Origin: Chitinophagales bacterium | Lineage (GTDB): Bacteria; Bacteroidota; Bacteroidia; Chitinophagales; Saprospiraceae | Assembly (NCBI GenBank): GCA_017303475.1 | Contig: JAFLBO010000003.1 | Location: 1 to 64,000, forward strand | DNA: 64,000 nt | Direction: 5' to 3' | Part shown: positions 25,408 to 34,953 of the stretch, one piece after another | Layout: each line of letters begins with the position of its first letter | How positions within the stretch are numbered: the stretch's first letter is position 1 | Program-made: the position numbers and the translations under genes | Notes under the pieces: generated by a model | The model's database searches: none | Told to the model about the DNA's origin: nothing | What the model saw: only the letters and a program-made list of their open reading frames with translations

Positions 25408-27686
25408 TTAACAGATTCCAGGTAGCGATGTTGGCTATTGGCCTTTTGGGGGCACAAATGCTTTTGGCGCAGGTTCCCAAGGACCATGATTTTCATTTTC
25501 TTTCTGTTCCCAAGAGTTGGGATGAGGGTTTGCCCATGGGAAATGGCTGGCTGGGCTGCCTGGTTTGGCAAAAAGGCGACAATTTGAGAATTTCGCTGGA
25601 TCGCGCTGATCTTTGGGATGAGCGACCCATGGCAGGCCTGGACCGTGCAGAGTTTTCTTATGCATGGGTGATTGAGCAAGTTCGAAAAAAGGAATACGGC
25701 ATTGTTCAGCAGTATTTTGATGCGCCATATGAGCAACAGGCCGGTCCCACCAAATTGCCTGGTGGCGCTTTGGAGATACTCCTACATGGGGAAAAGCCTG
25801 TCGGGGTTCATTTGTCGTTGTCGCAGGGACTAACCACCATCAGCTGGGAGCAAGGTAAACGCCTGGAAACCTTTGTGCACGCCACCAAACCGGAAGGATG
25901 GTTTCGGATTAGTGGGTTTCCTATCACACAGGAGGTGTTGAAACTGGCGCCTCCTGAATACAAACGAATGGCTTTTGAAAAGGATAAGGCTAATTCAGTG
26001 GAAGGCAGCGATTTGTCCAGGCTGGGTTATCCTCAAGGTATTGCGGTAGGAAACAGCAAGGAATGGTGGTACCGTCAGCAAGGCTGGAATGGCTTTTATT
26101 ATGAAATTTCGGTGTCCATGCGCCGTGTTTCAGATAATGTTGTTGAAGGTGTTTGGAGCATTTCTGCGCATTATCCTGATCAAAAGTCGCAAAAAGATGC
26201 CAGATCAATCGTCAATAAAAGCCTGGCACAGGGATTCGATGCAGCCTTGAACAGTTCTGCAAAATGGTGGAAGGATTATTGGAGCAAATCAGCTGTTTCA
26301 GTGCCTGATCAGCTCATTGAACGGCAATACTACCGGGAGATGTACAAGTTTGGTTGCACGGCGCGCGAAAATGGCCCGATGATTAGTTTACAGGCGGTTT
26401 GGACAGCGGATAATGGTCGGCTTCCTCCCTGGAAAGGGGATTTGCACCACGATCTGAACACACAAATGAGCTATTGGCCGGGATACACAGCCAATCATTT
26501 GCCGGAGTCGAGCAGTATGCTGTCGCATCTGGAACGTAACCGAAAGAATCACCTGGCTTACACCGCCCGGTATTTTGGCACACCTGGATTGAATGTGCCC
26601 GGGGTATCCACTTATCAGGGCAAAGAGATGGGCGGCTGGATACAATATTCCTGCTCGCCCACAACATCTGCCTGGCTGGCGCAACATTTTTACTGGCAAT
26701 GGCAGTATTCGCGCGACAAGGTTTTGTTGAAAAAACAGGTTTGGCCCTGGTTGCGGGAAGCTTCCATCCATCTGGAAGAGCTGAGTAAACCAGCCAATGG
26801 CGATGAAAATCCCAAATTGCCTTTATCCTCGTCGCCAGAAATATACGATAATAGCCTGCAAGCCTGGTTTCCTGACCAATGGACTAATTACGATCTCGCA
26901 CTGACCCGATTTTTGTGGGAAAAAACAGGGGAAGTGGCTCTTGAGCTCGGACTGGCTGGTGAATTTCAGCATTGGACACGTATGGCTGCATCTTTGCCGC
27001 CATACGTGCTTGAGCCTAACAAGGCACTTCAATTTGCCTTCATGGAGCCATATCGGCAAAGTCACCGGCATTTTTCCCACTTAATGGCTATTTATCCCCT
27101 TGGTTTGCTGGACTACCAGGTTGCCAGCGATCAGAAAATTATCGACAGTTCCATGAAGCTACTGGATTCCGTAGGTACTCAGGCCTGGTGTGGATATTCC
27201 TATTCCTGGCTGGCGGCGCTTCGGGCGCGGGCGCACAACGGCGAGGGTGCGCGCGAAGCCTTGCGGATCTTTGCGGAAGCCTTTGTATCGCCCAACTCTT
27301 TTCACCTGAACGGCGATCAGTCGGGTAAAGGGTATTCTTCCTTTACCTACAGGCCATTTACACTGGAAGGGAATTTTGCTTTTGCAGCAGGTTTGCAGGA
27401 AATGCTGCTGCAAAGCTTCGGCAATAAAATCCAGGTGTTTCCGGCGCGTCCGTCCGGGTGGAAAAATGCTTCCTTCCGTAACCTAAGGGCCGAGGGTGCT
27501 TTCCTGATATCAGCAGATGCCCAAAAAGTGACGGTTACATCAGAACAGGGAGGCCTGTTGCAATTGGTGCTACCTCCGGGGAAATGGGCTTGCAGCACCA
27601 AGTGTGAACGCCAGCCTGATGGTATTTGGACCAAAAATATGAGGAAGGGGGAAAAGCTGGAATGGGTGCTAAGCGCTGATCATTAA
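25404..27686 (+). CDS. Glycoside hydrolase family 95-like protein (alpha-L-fucosidase/galactosidase type)
   Basis: 760 residues from MINRFQVAMLAIG at 25404, in the ATGA overlap with the hydrolase gene; upstream in-frame Met codons lie inside that gene. Signal peptide ends LLAQ. The N-terminal domain has WDEGLPMGNGWLGCLVWQKGDNLRISLDRADLWDERP, close to the GH95 entry motif (W.EALPLGNGRLGAMV...LNEDTLW). The (alpha/alpha)6 part has LNTQMSYWPGYTANHLPESS, LSSSPEIYDNSLQAWFPD (general-acid Glu expected in SPE) and SHRHFSHLMAIYPL. Where most GH95 enzymes read MNYW, this one reads MSYW, so it may differ in specificity. Likely removes terminal fucose or galactose from glycans in the periplasm. Confidence 0.82.
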   Translation: MINRFQVAMLAIGLLGAQMLLAQVPKDHDFHFLSVPKSWDEGLPMGNGWLGCLVWQKGDNLRISLDRADLWDERPMAGLDRAEFSYAWVIEQVRKKEYGIVQQYFDAPYEQQAGPTKLPGGALEILLHGEKPVGVHLSLSQGLTTISWEQGKRLETFVHATKPEGWFRISGFPITQEVLKLAPPEYKRMAFEKDKANSVEGSDLSRLGYPQGIAVGNSKEWWYRQQGWNGFYYEISVSMRRVSDNVVEGVWSISAHYPDQKSQKDARSIVNKSLAQGFDAALNSSAKWWKDYWSKSAVSVPDQLIERQYYREMYKFGCTARENGPMISLQAVWTADNGRLPPWKGDLHHDLNTQMSYWPGYTANHLPESSSMLSHLERNRKNHLAYTARYFGTPGLNVPGVSTYQGKEMGGWIQYSCSPTTSAWLAQHFYWQWQYSRDKVLLKKQVWPWLREASIHLEELSKPANGDENPKLPLSSSPEIYDNSLQAWFPDQWTNYDLALTRFLWEKTGEVALELGLAGEFQHWTRMAASLPPYVLEPNKALQFAFMEPYRQSHRHFSHLMAIYPLGLLDYQVASDQKIIDSSMKLLDSVGTQAWCGYSYSWLAALRARAHNGEGAREALRIFAEAFVSPNSFHLNGDQSGKGYSSFTYRPFTLEGNFAFAAGLQEMLLQSFGNKIQVFPARPSGWKNASFRNLRAEGAFLISADAQKVTVTSEQGGLLQLVLPPGKWACSTKCERQPDGIWTKNMRKGEKLEWVLSADH

Positions 27687-27706
27687 CTCACTATCACCAT
27701 GGCAAA

Positions 27707-29971
27707 ATGAAATTTCAGGTAGTTTTCTGTACCCTTGCTCTTTGTGGCCTGGCTGTTGTATCCCAGGCCCAGGTAACCTTTCAGCAAATTCCTGGTCTGG
27801 CCTTTTTCGACAACCAGGGATACCTCAACGGGGTGTCCTGGGTAGATGTTGACAATGACAACGATCTGGATGTTTGTGTGACCGGCTCGGGGGGGAGTTT
27901 TCCAAATTTTACCAATATCAGCGCCATTTATCTGAATAATGGCAACGAATCATTTACCAATACCGGTTTGCTTGCCAGTGCTCAGAAAAACCCCTTCCGG
28001 CATGGCTGGGCTGATTACGATAACGACGACGACCTTGATCTCTACATAGGCGCTACCTGGAACAACAACGGCATCAATGAGTTTTGGCGCAACGATGGTG
28101 TTTTGGGATTCAGCCTAACGACAGGAACAGGCGCCACCCCCAATATCGCACAACCCTATGAAGGAACCGTAAGTTGGGCAGATTACAACAACGACGGCTG
28201 GGCGGATCTATTTATTCCACGCTGGAATGATTTGAAAAACAAACTATACCGAAACAATGGGAATGGTACTTTTTCTGAGATCACAGCAGGCACTATTGTA
28301 AACGATCTTGCCTGGACTTCAGGCGGATACTGGGGGGATTTTGACAATGATCGCGACCAGGATTTGTATGTAGTAAACTACCAAATAGGTAGTGCAACGC
28401 CAGGTAACAATAACCTGTTCAGAAATAATGGCGATGGTACATTTACTAAAATTACGACAGCAGGGCAGGTTGTAACGCTGCAGCAAAATGGTCGTTCAGC
28501 CAATTGGGTAGATGTAAACAATGACGGATACCTGGATTTGTTTGTTTGTAATCAGTTTGGCCAGGATTTGCTACACATCAATAATGGAGATGCCACTTTC
28601 AGCACGCAGCCCATTGGCGCCACTAACCATACCTCCTGGTCGTCGAACTGGGGAGATTATGACAACGACGGGGATCAGGATCTGATTACCATTGGTTTTT
28701 GGAATACGGATAGCCGTTTTTGGCAGAACGATGGCCAGGGCAACCTGACGGATATTACCGCTACCCATCCTAATATTTTCCCGCTGGAAACCAATGGCTC
28801 TAATGCCAATGGTATAGTCTGGGTGGATTACAATCGGGATGGCTGGCTGGATCTGCATATTACCCAACCTGATGTGTCTCCAGACCGTTTTTGGGAAAAT
28901 GAAAAAACAAGCTGCCGTTCGTGGCTGGAAGTGAAATGCCTGGGAATTCAAAGCAATCACGCCGCAATTGGCGCCACGGTGCGGGCAAAAGCGCTTGTGG
29001 GCGGGCAGCCGGTTTGGCAAATGCGGCAGGTGTCGGCACAAACAGCATCGGTGGGTAGCAACCCAATGTTGTTGCACTTCGGCTTTGATGATGCAGTAGT
29101 TATTGACTCCCTGGTGGTTGAATGGCCCAGCGGCCAGACCTGCTATTTCACGCAGTTTCCGGTGAATCAGATTGTGGATATACGGGAAGATTGTACGGTG
29201 CTGGTAACACAGGACGCGCCGGAATTGCCTGGCATTACAGAAGAGATCATTTTATGTCAGCCCGCAGATACCTCCAAACAGTTGCCATCCGGAGTTTCCA
29301 ATGATGGGGTTTGGGAGGCTAGTTGTGGCGCCTGTGTGGATCAGACGGGCCTGTTTATGGCTGTCGGATTGACAGCGGGAGATTATTGGGTAAGGCATTT
29401 GCTGGGGAGTGGCATCTGCGGCGCTAGTCTGGATTCTTTTTTGGTGCGCGTGGTGGCTCAGCCGGTTATTACGGCTTCTCCGGATACCGTAGTAGGGCAG
29501 GGCGAAATGTTGGTGCTGACAGCCAGCGGAGCCAATACCTACCTTTGGACACCAGCAGATGGTTTGACTTGCAGTTCCTGTCCAAGTCCCAGCCTTAAGG
29601 CCGACAGCGCGGTTGTTTTTACCGTGTCGGGATTTGATGCCAATGGATGCCCAGCGGTGCCGGATCAGGTGAGCGTGATGATTACGCAGGAGCCTATGTT
29701 TGATATGCCCAATGCTTTTACCCCGAATGGCGATGGTGTGAACGATACTTTCGGACCGGCTTATAAAGGGAATATTTTTAGTCGTTTCCAGTTGCGGATC
29801 ATTAATCGTTGGGGGCAGGAAGTTTTTGTGTCTGACTTCCCCTCCGAGCCATGGAAAGGTATGATTGGGGACAAATCCTTGCCGTCGGATGTCTATGTAT
29901 ATCGTTTTACCTATGAGTTGGTGAATGGGGAGACAGGGGCGCTCACAGGAGAGGTAACCTTGATCCGATAG
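27707..29971 (+). CDS. FG-GAP/VCBS repeat protein with ASPIC/UnbV domain and type B T9SS sorting domain
   Basis: 754 residues. Signal peptide ends SQAQ. Residues about 45-400 hold VCBS/FG-GAP repeats with calcium-type cores (DVDNDNDLDVCV, DYDNDDDLDLYIG, DYNNDGWADLFIP, DVNNDGYLDLFVC) forming a beta-propeller. Next is an ASPIC/UnbV domain (SWLEVKCLGIQSNHAAIGATVRA...LVVEWPSGQ). An Ig/PKD-like stretch follows (PVITASPDTVVGQGEMLVLTASGANTYLWTP). The C-terminus is the gliding-motility/CHU_C type B sorting domain (MPNAFTPNGDGVNDTF... RIINRWGQEVF). A large surface-attached or secreted protein, perhaps glycan-binding. It follows the GH95 gene by 20 bases, so a three-gene unit is likely. Confidence 0.92.
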   Translation: MKFQVVFCTLALCGLAVVSQAQVTFQQIPGLAFFDNQGYLNGVSWVDVDNDNDLDVCVTGSGGSFPNFTNISAIYLNNGNESFTNTGLLASAQKNPFRHGWADYDNDDDLDLYIGATWNNNGINEFWRNDGVLGFSLTTGTGATPNIAQPYEGTVSWADYNNDGWADLFIPRWNDLKNKLYRNNGNGTFSEITAGTIVNDLAWTSGGYWGDFDNDRDQDLYVVNYQIGSATPGNNNLFRNNGDGTFTKITTAGQVVTLQQNGRSANWVDVNNDGYLDLFVCNQFGQDLLHINNGDATFSTQPIGATNHTSWSSNWGDYDNDGDQDLITIGFWNTDSRFWQNDGQGNLTDITATHPNIFPLETNGSNANGIVWVDYNRDGWLDLHITQPDVSPDRFWENEKTSCRSWLEVKCLGIQSNHAAIGATVRAKALVGGQPVWQMRQVSAQTASVGSNPMLLHFGFDDAVVIDSLVVEWPSGQTCYFTQFPVNQIVDIREDCTVLVTQDAPELPGITEEIILCQPADTSKQLPSGVSNDGVWEASCGACVDQTGLFMAVGLTAGDYWVRHLLGSGICGASLDSFLVRVVAQPVITASPDTVVGQGEMLVLTASGANTYLWTPADGLTCSSCPSPSLKADSAVVFTVSGFDANGCPAVPDQVSVMITQEPMFDMPNAFTPNGDGVNDTFGPAYKGNIFSRFQLRIINRWGQEVFVSDFPSEPWKGMIGDKSLPSDVYVYRFTYELVNGETGALTGEVTLIR

Positions 29972-29983
29972 GGATGGATGCAT

Positions 29984-30067
29984 CTGAGGTTTATTTTGCC
30001 GCCGAGGTACAGCGTTTGATAATCAACGGTTTATCACTCTGCGTCTCGGCGGTAAAACAAACCTCAG
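29984..30067. repeat. Long imperfect inverted repeat between convergent genes
   Basis: Left arm 29984-30007 (CTGAGGTTTATTTTGCCGCC...) and right arm 30044-30067 (...GGCGGTAAAACAAACCTCAG) match at about 22 of 24 positions, the differences allowing G-U pairs in RNA. Between them sits a smaller palindrome around TTGATAATCAA. It may act as a terminator for both genes, but it is longer than terminators nearby. Confidence 0.75.
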
Positions 30068-30073
30068 ACCCAA

Positions 30074-30481
30074 TTATTTCCGCTCAAATACAACCTTGTA
30101 CCGTTTGTTATCGGACTCCACAATTTCTGCAGTGAGTCCGGTTTCGGTAAGGCTGGTTATTTCCCAGGTTTTTTGTTCACCGGTGCTGTAAAACAGGGTT
30201 ACATCCTGTTTGGCCTCATCATCGCTCCAATCGCCGCTATAGGATTGAACTACCGGACTGGTGAGTGGGATAATGGTGGTTACATCCAGATTGAATTCGT
30301 AGCTGGATTGGAGGTCCAGGGCAAAGGAGAAAGAGGCGGTTACATCCTGTTCAGCTACCGAAACCTTGGTAGATTGCCAGTTGCCCACTAGTTGGTCTTT
30401 GAAGGTTTTTTCTTTTTTGCAGGCGCCGAAGGCGAGGGCCAGCATCAGATAAGCAGCAAGGTTCAAAACTGCGTTTTTCAT
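30074..30481 (-). CDS. Lipocalin-like lipoprotein
   Basis: 135 residues. Signal peptide with lipobox (LALAFGACKKEK), so the Cys at about residue 21 is probably lipidated. The remaining domain reads FKDQLVGNWQSTKVSVAEQDVTASFSFALDLQSSYEFNLDVTTI...GDWSDDEAKQDVTLFYSTGEQKTWEITSLTETGLTAEI, with the 'GNWQ...GDW...WEI..L' pattern of Bacteroidota lipocalin-like proteins. Membrane-attached; ligand unknown. Confidence 0.82.
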   Translation of the reverse strand: MKNAVLNLAAYLMLALAFGACKKEKTFKDQLVGNWQSTKVSVAEQDVTASFSFALDLQSSYEFNLDVTTIIPLTSPVVQSYSGDWSDDEAKQDVTLFYSTGEQKTWEITSLTETGLTAEIVESDNKRYKVVFERK

Positions 30482-30799
30482 GATAAGGAAAGATTGATGA
30501 AGTGAAGAATGGGACTTTGTTGGGTCCGTTTGTAATCGGTTTGCTATTAAATGTTTCTGGCGCAGATTTTATTCCATGTATAAAATGAGTTTAACTGAAC
30601 CCTAAGATTCTTTATTAAGACTTCGTTTACAATTGCAGTTATGTATTAATTTTATCATATTTAAAATTTTTAAACTGGAATAATTATTGTCTTGTGTAAC
30701 TTCGCTTGCTGTTTTGCGTATAAAACACGCTACAGTATTTAATCCGTTTGCGCTCTCGGTGGATTGTTCAACATTCACCCAACCTTTTTTCCATCTATT
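30482..30799. other. Divergent intergenic region, no feature recognised
   Basis: 318 bases between the start codons of divergent genes. It is AT-rich near 30590-30720. No TAnnTTTG element with a spaced TTG was found for either gene, and no hairpin or repeat stands out. Confidence 0.6.
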
Positions 30800-31570
30800 A
30801 TGCAAAAAAAATACGCTGTTTTGGTTGCCGTACTGCTGGTAGCCCATGCTGCATTCGCCCAATTGAAATATCTGCATTTGAATGCCAGTGTAAATGGGGG
30901 CTATTCCCAGTTGGTGCATAAAACCGATTTTCAAAGTACACCACTGGAAGCGCTGTACGATTTTATTCAAAAGGTGAATCCTGATTTAACCTGGGATCAA
31001 TTTCTGGAGGCGTACGAAATAAAAGACCGTTTTTGGCAACCCCGAATGGGCTTCACGGCACAATTAACCTACCGGGAATGGCCAATTAAAGTAATTGGCG
31101 AGGCCATGACCTCTTCTTCCGCTTATACCCGCGCTTCATACGCGGTTACCATGGGACTTGGGAAGGATTTTTACATATCCGACAGCACCTGGTACTTCTC
31201 CTTTTTGGGCGGCTACAAATATGTGATCCGGGATTTCGGCTTTGGCTCTAATACGATCGTGAACAGCGTTGGAGACCGTGAGTCCAGAGAGGATCTGGCG
31301 CAATTTTTTGGGCCCAAAGGCGACCCAATTGGCCGGCCTTCGGGTGATATGTTTTCCTTTCACGTTGGCTTTGCCAGAACATTAGACTGGTACTACCGCT
31401 GGAGTGTGGGAATTGACGCTTTTTATGAATTGGATCTGACGGATAAACTGGTCAGGAACTCCAGGATGACAACCTATGGAGCCCAGATATTTGTACGATA
31501 CAAATTCTTTGGTAAAAACGTGGAGCCCAACCGCTATTTCCCTAATCCGGGGGGCGGACGAAGGCATTAG
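30800..31570 (+). CDS. Outer-membrane beta-barrel protein
   Basis: 256 residues from MQKKYAVLVAVLLVAHAAFA (signal peptide) at 30800; the frame is open from 30764. The rest alternates strands ending in aromatics (HLNASVNGGYSQL, RMGFTAQLTYREWPIKVIGEAM, YYRWSVGIDAFYELDLT, TYGAQIFVRYKFFG), as in small outer-membrane barrels. Its stop codon overlaps the tail of the convergent PPK2 gene by four bases. No specific family recognised. Confidence 0.78.
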   Translation: MQKKYAVLVAVLLVAHAAFAQLKYLHLNASVNGGYSQLVHKTDFQSTPLEALYDFIQKVNPDLTWDQFLEAYEIKDRFWQPRMGFTAQLTYREWPIKVIGEAMTSSSAYTRASYAVTMGLGKDFYISDSTWYFSFLGGYKYVIRDFGFGSNTIVNSVGDRESREDLAQFFGPKGDPIGRPSGDMFSFHVGFARTLDWYYRWSVGIDAFYELDLTDKLVRNSRMTTYGAQIFVRYKFFGKNVEPNRYFPNPGGGRRH

Positions 31571-32304
31571 CCTTCTTTGTGCGGAAGGCGCATATCCAGT
31601 GTTTCCAGTTTTTCTACAATGGTTTTAGCCATGAAATAATCGCGGTACCAACGATTATCTACCGGACATATATGCCATGGTGTGGTACTTTTGTTGATGG
31701 CGTATTCATAGGCCTCCATGTAGCTATCCCATAATTTACGCTCTTCCCAGTCGCCATCATTGTGCTTCCAGTATTTGCTGGGATCGTCCAGGCGTTCCTG
31801 AAGTTGGATGCCCTGTTCTTCATGCGAAATGTGCATGTAAAACTTGAAAATCAACGTGTTATTATCAAACTGAATTAAGTCTTCGAATGCGTTGATGGCG
31901 GCCATGCGCTTTTCAACCCGATTCATGTCTATCCATTTGTGTACGCGCTGAATCAGGATGTCTTCGTAATGACTGCGGTTGAAAATGGTGGTCATGCCTT
32001 TTTGAGGCACCCATTTGTGTACTCGCCATAGAAAGTCGTGTGCAAATTCTTCGTCTGTTGGTTTTTTATAGCTCACCAGATCAAGTCCTGCAATACTGCA
32101 ATCGCGGAATACATTCCGAACGGCGCCGTCTTTACCACTTCCATCCATGCCTTGCAAAATTATCAGCATGGAATATTTGCCTTCTGCATACATGGTATTA
32201 TGCAACTCTCCGAGTCGGGCCACGAGCTTTTCGGTTTCTTTTTTGGTTTCTTTTTTATCCAAGCCTTTCGGCGCGCGGGTGGATATATCGGAGAGCTTGA
32301 TCAT
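31567..32304 (-). CDS. ppk2: Polyphosphate kinase 2 family protein
   Basis: 245 residues. Walker A GMDGSGKDGAVRNVF, lid-region residues FNRSHYEDILIQRVHKW (Walker B-like NRSxYE) and DNRWYRDYF at the C-terminus are diagnostic for single-domain PPK2. These enzymes use polyphosphate to phosphorylate nucleoside mono- or diphosphates. Which substrates it takes (class I, II or III) cannot be fixed by eye. It lies 18 bases behind the E1 dehydrogenase gene on the same strand and overlaps the convergent barrel gene. Confidence 0.93.
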   Translation of the reverse strand: MIKLSDISTRAPKGLDKKETKKETEKLVARLGELHNTMYAEGKYSMLIILQGMDGSGKDGAVRNVFRDCSIAGLDLVSYKKPTDEEFAHDFLWRVHKWVPQKGMTTIFNRSHYEDILIQRVHKWIDMNRVEKRMAAINAFEDLIQFDNNTLIFKFYMHISHEEQGIQLQERLDDPSKYWKHNDGDWEERKLWDSYMEAYEYAINKSTTPWHICPVDNRWYRDYFMAKTIVEKLETLDMRLPHKEG

Positions 32305-32322
32305 AATGGGTGCTTTATGTCT

Positions 32323-34692
32323 TTAAAAACCTGATTCCTGCATGATGGCCATGGCAGCTTCAACCAGGTCTTCGATTTGCGGTTTGGAGTGGTAATCACC
32401 ATCCTGACCATAGGCCGGACGGTGTGGTTTGGCGCAAAGGGTAACTGGTTTGGAATCCAGCCAGCGGTAGCCGCCCTGTTTTTCCAACACCTGTTGCATC
32501 ATGTAAGCGGAAGCGCCGCCCTCAAAATCTTCATCCAGGAAAATGACCCTGTTGGTTTTTTTCAAACTTTCCACACAGCTTTGTGGCAGGTCGAAAGGCA
32601 AAAGGGTTTGGATATCAATGATTTCAATGGATATTCCCTGTTTCTGCAGGATTTCGGCAGCAGCAGTTGCGGTTTGTACACAAGCGCCATAGGTTATTAC
32701 GGTAATATCGGCGCCCTGGCGGAGAATTTCCGGTTCGCCAAGTGGCACGGTGAATGTGCCGATGTTTTCAGGTAGTGGCTCCTTGAACCGGTAACCATTC
32801 AATACTTCTACCACGATGGCCGGGTCGTCGCCTTGCAACAAGGTGTTGTACATGCCTGCTGCCTGCGTCATGTTGCGTGGCACGCATACATGCATGCCGC
32901 GGAGGGAACCCAGCATCATACCCATGGGCGAACCAGCGTGCCATACACCTACCAGCCGGTGACCACGCGTACGGATAATGGCTGGCGCAATTTGCTGGTT
33001 GTTGGAACGCCAGCGAAGGGTACAAAGATCGTCAGAAAGAGGAGACAAGCCGTAAAGCAGGTAATCCAGGTATTGAATTTCGGCAATGGGGCGTAAGCCA
33101 CGCATAGCCAGGCCGATGGCTTGACCCATAATGGTCCATTCCCGGATGCCGGTATCAAAAACGCGCTCAATGCCGTATTTCTGCTGCATACCACGCATGC
33201 CCTGGTTTACATCGCCGATATGGCCAACGTCTTCGCCGAAGACCATCATTTCCGGGTAACGGGTGAAATTGGCATCGAAGCAGGCATTCAGGATTTCATA
33301 ACCATCCTTCAAAGGAGCGTCGACACTGTAACGGGCTTTTTCTACCGTAACCTGTAACGGAGAATGTGGTGTTTGGCTGAGCAGGTGATCGGAATAAATT
33401 CGGTTACCTTCTTCGCGTTCGCGATGGATAAATTGTTGAAGTGCAGTGGCGGTCTCCTTGTTTTCCCTGCCATGAGCTACCAGGGCCCTTCTGGCCATTT
33501 CCAGCAATTCAAAGCGCAGCGGTTCCCTTTTTTGAGTCAACTCTTCGGCAAAAGTGGTGTCGGAGAGTTGATGCAGGATGTTGCTGAGCTCGTGTTTGAG
33601 TTGGGCTACTTTATCGTGGTAGGCCCTGTATGCGCGCTGTGCAGCTTCAGTTGCCTCTTTTTTGGCTTCTTTTTGAATGTTATCCAGTTCTTCTGCCGTA
33701 GCAATTCCGGATTCCAGGATCCAGGCAGCCATTCGCTTATTGCAATCAAAGTTCTCTTCGAACTGAAGTCTTTCAGGACTTTTGTACCGGCGGTGATCGC
33801 CACTGGTGGAGTGCCCCAGTTGTTGGGTTACCTCCTGAATATGGAAAAGAGCAGGGCGATGGGATTGGCGCATTTCGGCGATGCCTCCTTCATACAATTT
33901 ACGCAATGCCGGATAATCCCAGGCTTTGCCCTTGTGGATGCGCATACCATTGGTACCGGCTTTATCGTCGGCTTCAAAACCGGCCAGTACTTCACTGATA
34001 TTTTCCTTGGTGGTTTGGAATTTTTTAGGAACAGAAATACCATAGCCATCATCCCAGACACTCACAGCGAGCGGGGCTTGTACCACGCCCATAGCATTAA
34101 TGGTTTCCCAGAAAGCGCCTTCTGAAGTGGATGCATCGCCGATGGTTACGAAAGCCACTTCATTGCCATTATCACTCAGGTTTCCACAGAGGTTAGGCAT
34201 CTCCCGGAATTTTTTGCTGGCGAATGCCAGGCCAAGACCGCGGGCCATTTGACCGCCGGTTGGGGCAATATCCGAAGTGATGTTGAAACGGTTTTTCAAG
34301 TCCAGAAATTTGCCTTCTGCATCTACAAACGGCGTAGCAAAATGGCAATTCATTTGTCGGCCCCCGGAAAACGGATCGTTATATGGATCTCCGTACAATT
34401 GTGCGAAAAACTCATCCAGATTAGATAAGCCCAAGGCGAACATCAGGGTTTGGTCACGGTAATAACCAGAGCGAAAATCACCTTTTTTCCAGGCGCGCGC
34501 CATAGCAACCTGGGCTACTTCTTTACCGTCGCCAATAATTCCGAAGTTTGCTTTACCGGTCAGTACTTCTTTACGGGCGATGACACTGGCTTCTCTGCTG
34601 AGGCAACAGATGCGGTAATCCGCCAAAATTTCATTTTTTGGGTAAGTTTTGGCATTGGATTTGGCGCTTTTGGTACCGGGCATTGACGTCAT
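32323..34692 (-). CDS. 2-oxoacid dehydrogenase E1, fused alpha and beta subunits
   Basis: 789 residues. The alpha half (about 20-400) has ARKEVLTGKANFGIIGDGKEV, SGYYRDQTLMFALG and the thiamine-diphosphate region GDASTSEGAFWETINAMG...WDDGYGISVP. The beta half (about 450-789) has MMVFGEDVGHIGDVNQGMRGMQQKYG, RVFDTGIREWTIMGQAIGLAMRG and the C-terminal PAIIRTRG...SPMGMMLGSL. Two ORFs that are separate in most bacteria are joined, as is common in Bacteroidota. It decarboxylates branched-chain 2-oxoacids or pyruvate and passes the acyl group to E2; E2 and E3 are not in the window, so the substrate is unsure. Confidence 0.92.
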   Translation of the reverse strand: MTSMPGTKSAKSNAKTYPKNEILADYRICCLSREASVIARKEVLTGKANFGIIGDGKEVAQVAMARAWKKGDFRSGYYRDQTLMFALGLSNLDEFFAQLYGDPYNDPFSGGRQMNCHFATPFVDAEGKFLDLKNRFNITSDIAPTGGQMARGLGLAFASKKFREMPNLCGNLSDNGNEVAFVTIGDASTSEGAFWETINAMGVVQAPLAVSVWDDGYGISVPKKFQTTKENISEVLAGFEADDKAGTNGMRIHKGKAWDYPALRKLYEGGIAEMRQSHRPALFHIQEVTQQLGHSTSGDHRRYKSPERLQFEENFDCNKRMAAWILESGIATAEELDNIQKEAKKEATEAAQRAYRAYHDKVAQLKHELSNILHQLSDTTFAEELTQKREPLRFELLEMARRALVAHGRENKETATALQQFIHREREEGNRIYSDHLLSQTPHSPLQVTVEKARYSVDAPLKDGYEILNACFDANFTRYPEMMVFGEDVGHIGDVNQGMRGMQQKYGIERVFDTGIREWTIMGQAIGLAMRGLRPIAEIQYLDYLLYGLSPLSDDLCTLRWRSNNQQIAPAIIRTRGHRLVGVWHAGSPMGMMLGSLRGMHVCVPRNMTQAAGMYNTLLQGDDPAIVVEVLNGYRFKEPLPENIGTFTVPLGEPEILRQGADITVITYGACVQTATAAAEILQKQGISIEIIDIQTLLPFDLPQSCVESLKKTNRVIFLDEDFEGGASAYMMQQVLEKQGGYRWLDSKPVTLCAKPHRPAYGQDGDYHSKPQIEDLVEAAMAIMQESGF

Positions 34693-34786
34693 ATTTGCTG
34701 GGTGAGTAGGGCTGTTACAAATTTTTTCGGTTTGAAATGGGACTAAAAAATGGATTTCAAGCCGTTTTTCTATTCGAAAAGGAGCG

Positions 34787-34794
34787 CAAAAGTA
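34787..34794 (-). promoter_or_regulatory. Possible -7 element for the E1 gene
   Basis: Minus-strand TACTTTTG, about 95 bases before the start codon. No spaced -33 TTG seen. Confidence 0.3.
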
Positions 34795-34866
34795 TAAAAA
34801 AAACGCGCACGAAAGGGAGCCTCCTGGCGGGTGGAAATATGAATTATCGTAAATTTTCTTTTGTGG

Positions 34867-34898
34867 TTGTTAATACATCGTGAAATGGACTAATTTTG
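34867..34898 (+). promoter_or_regulatory. Promoter of the DksA-like gene
   Basis: TAATTTTG at 34891-34898 with TTG at 34867-34869 and a 21-base spacer, followed by about 50 bases of leader to the start at 34954. Confidence 0.55.
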
Positions 34899-34953
34899 CC
34901 CCCTTAAATTCAAACCCTGAAATTTTCACAAAACACTCAAAACTTACCTCATC

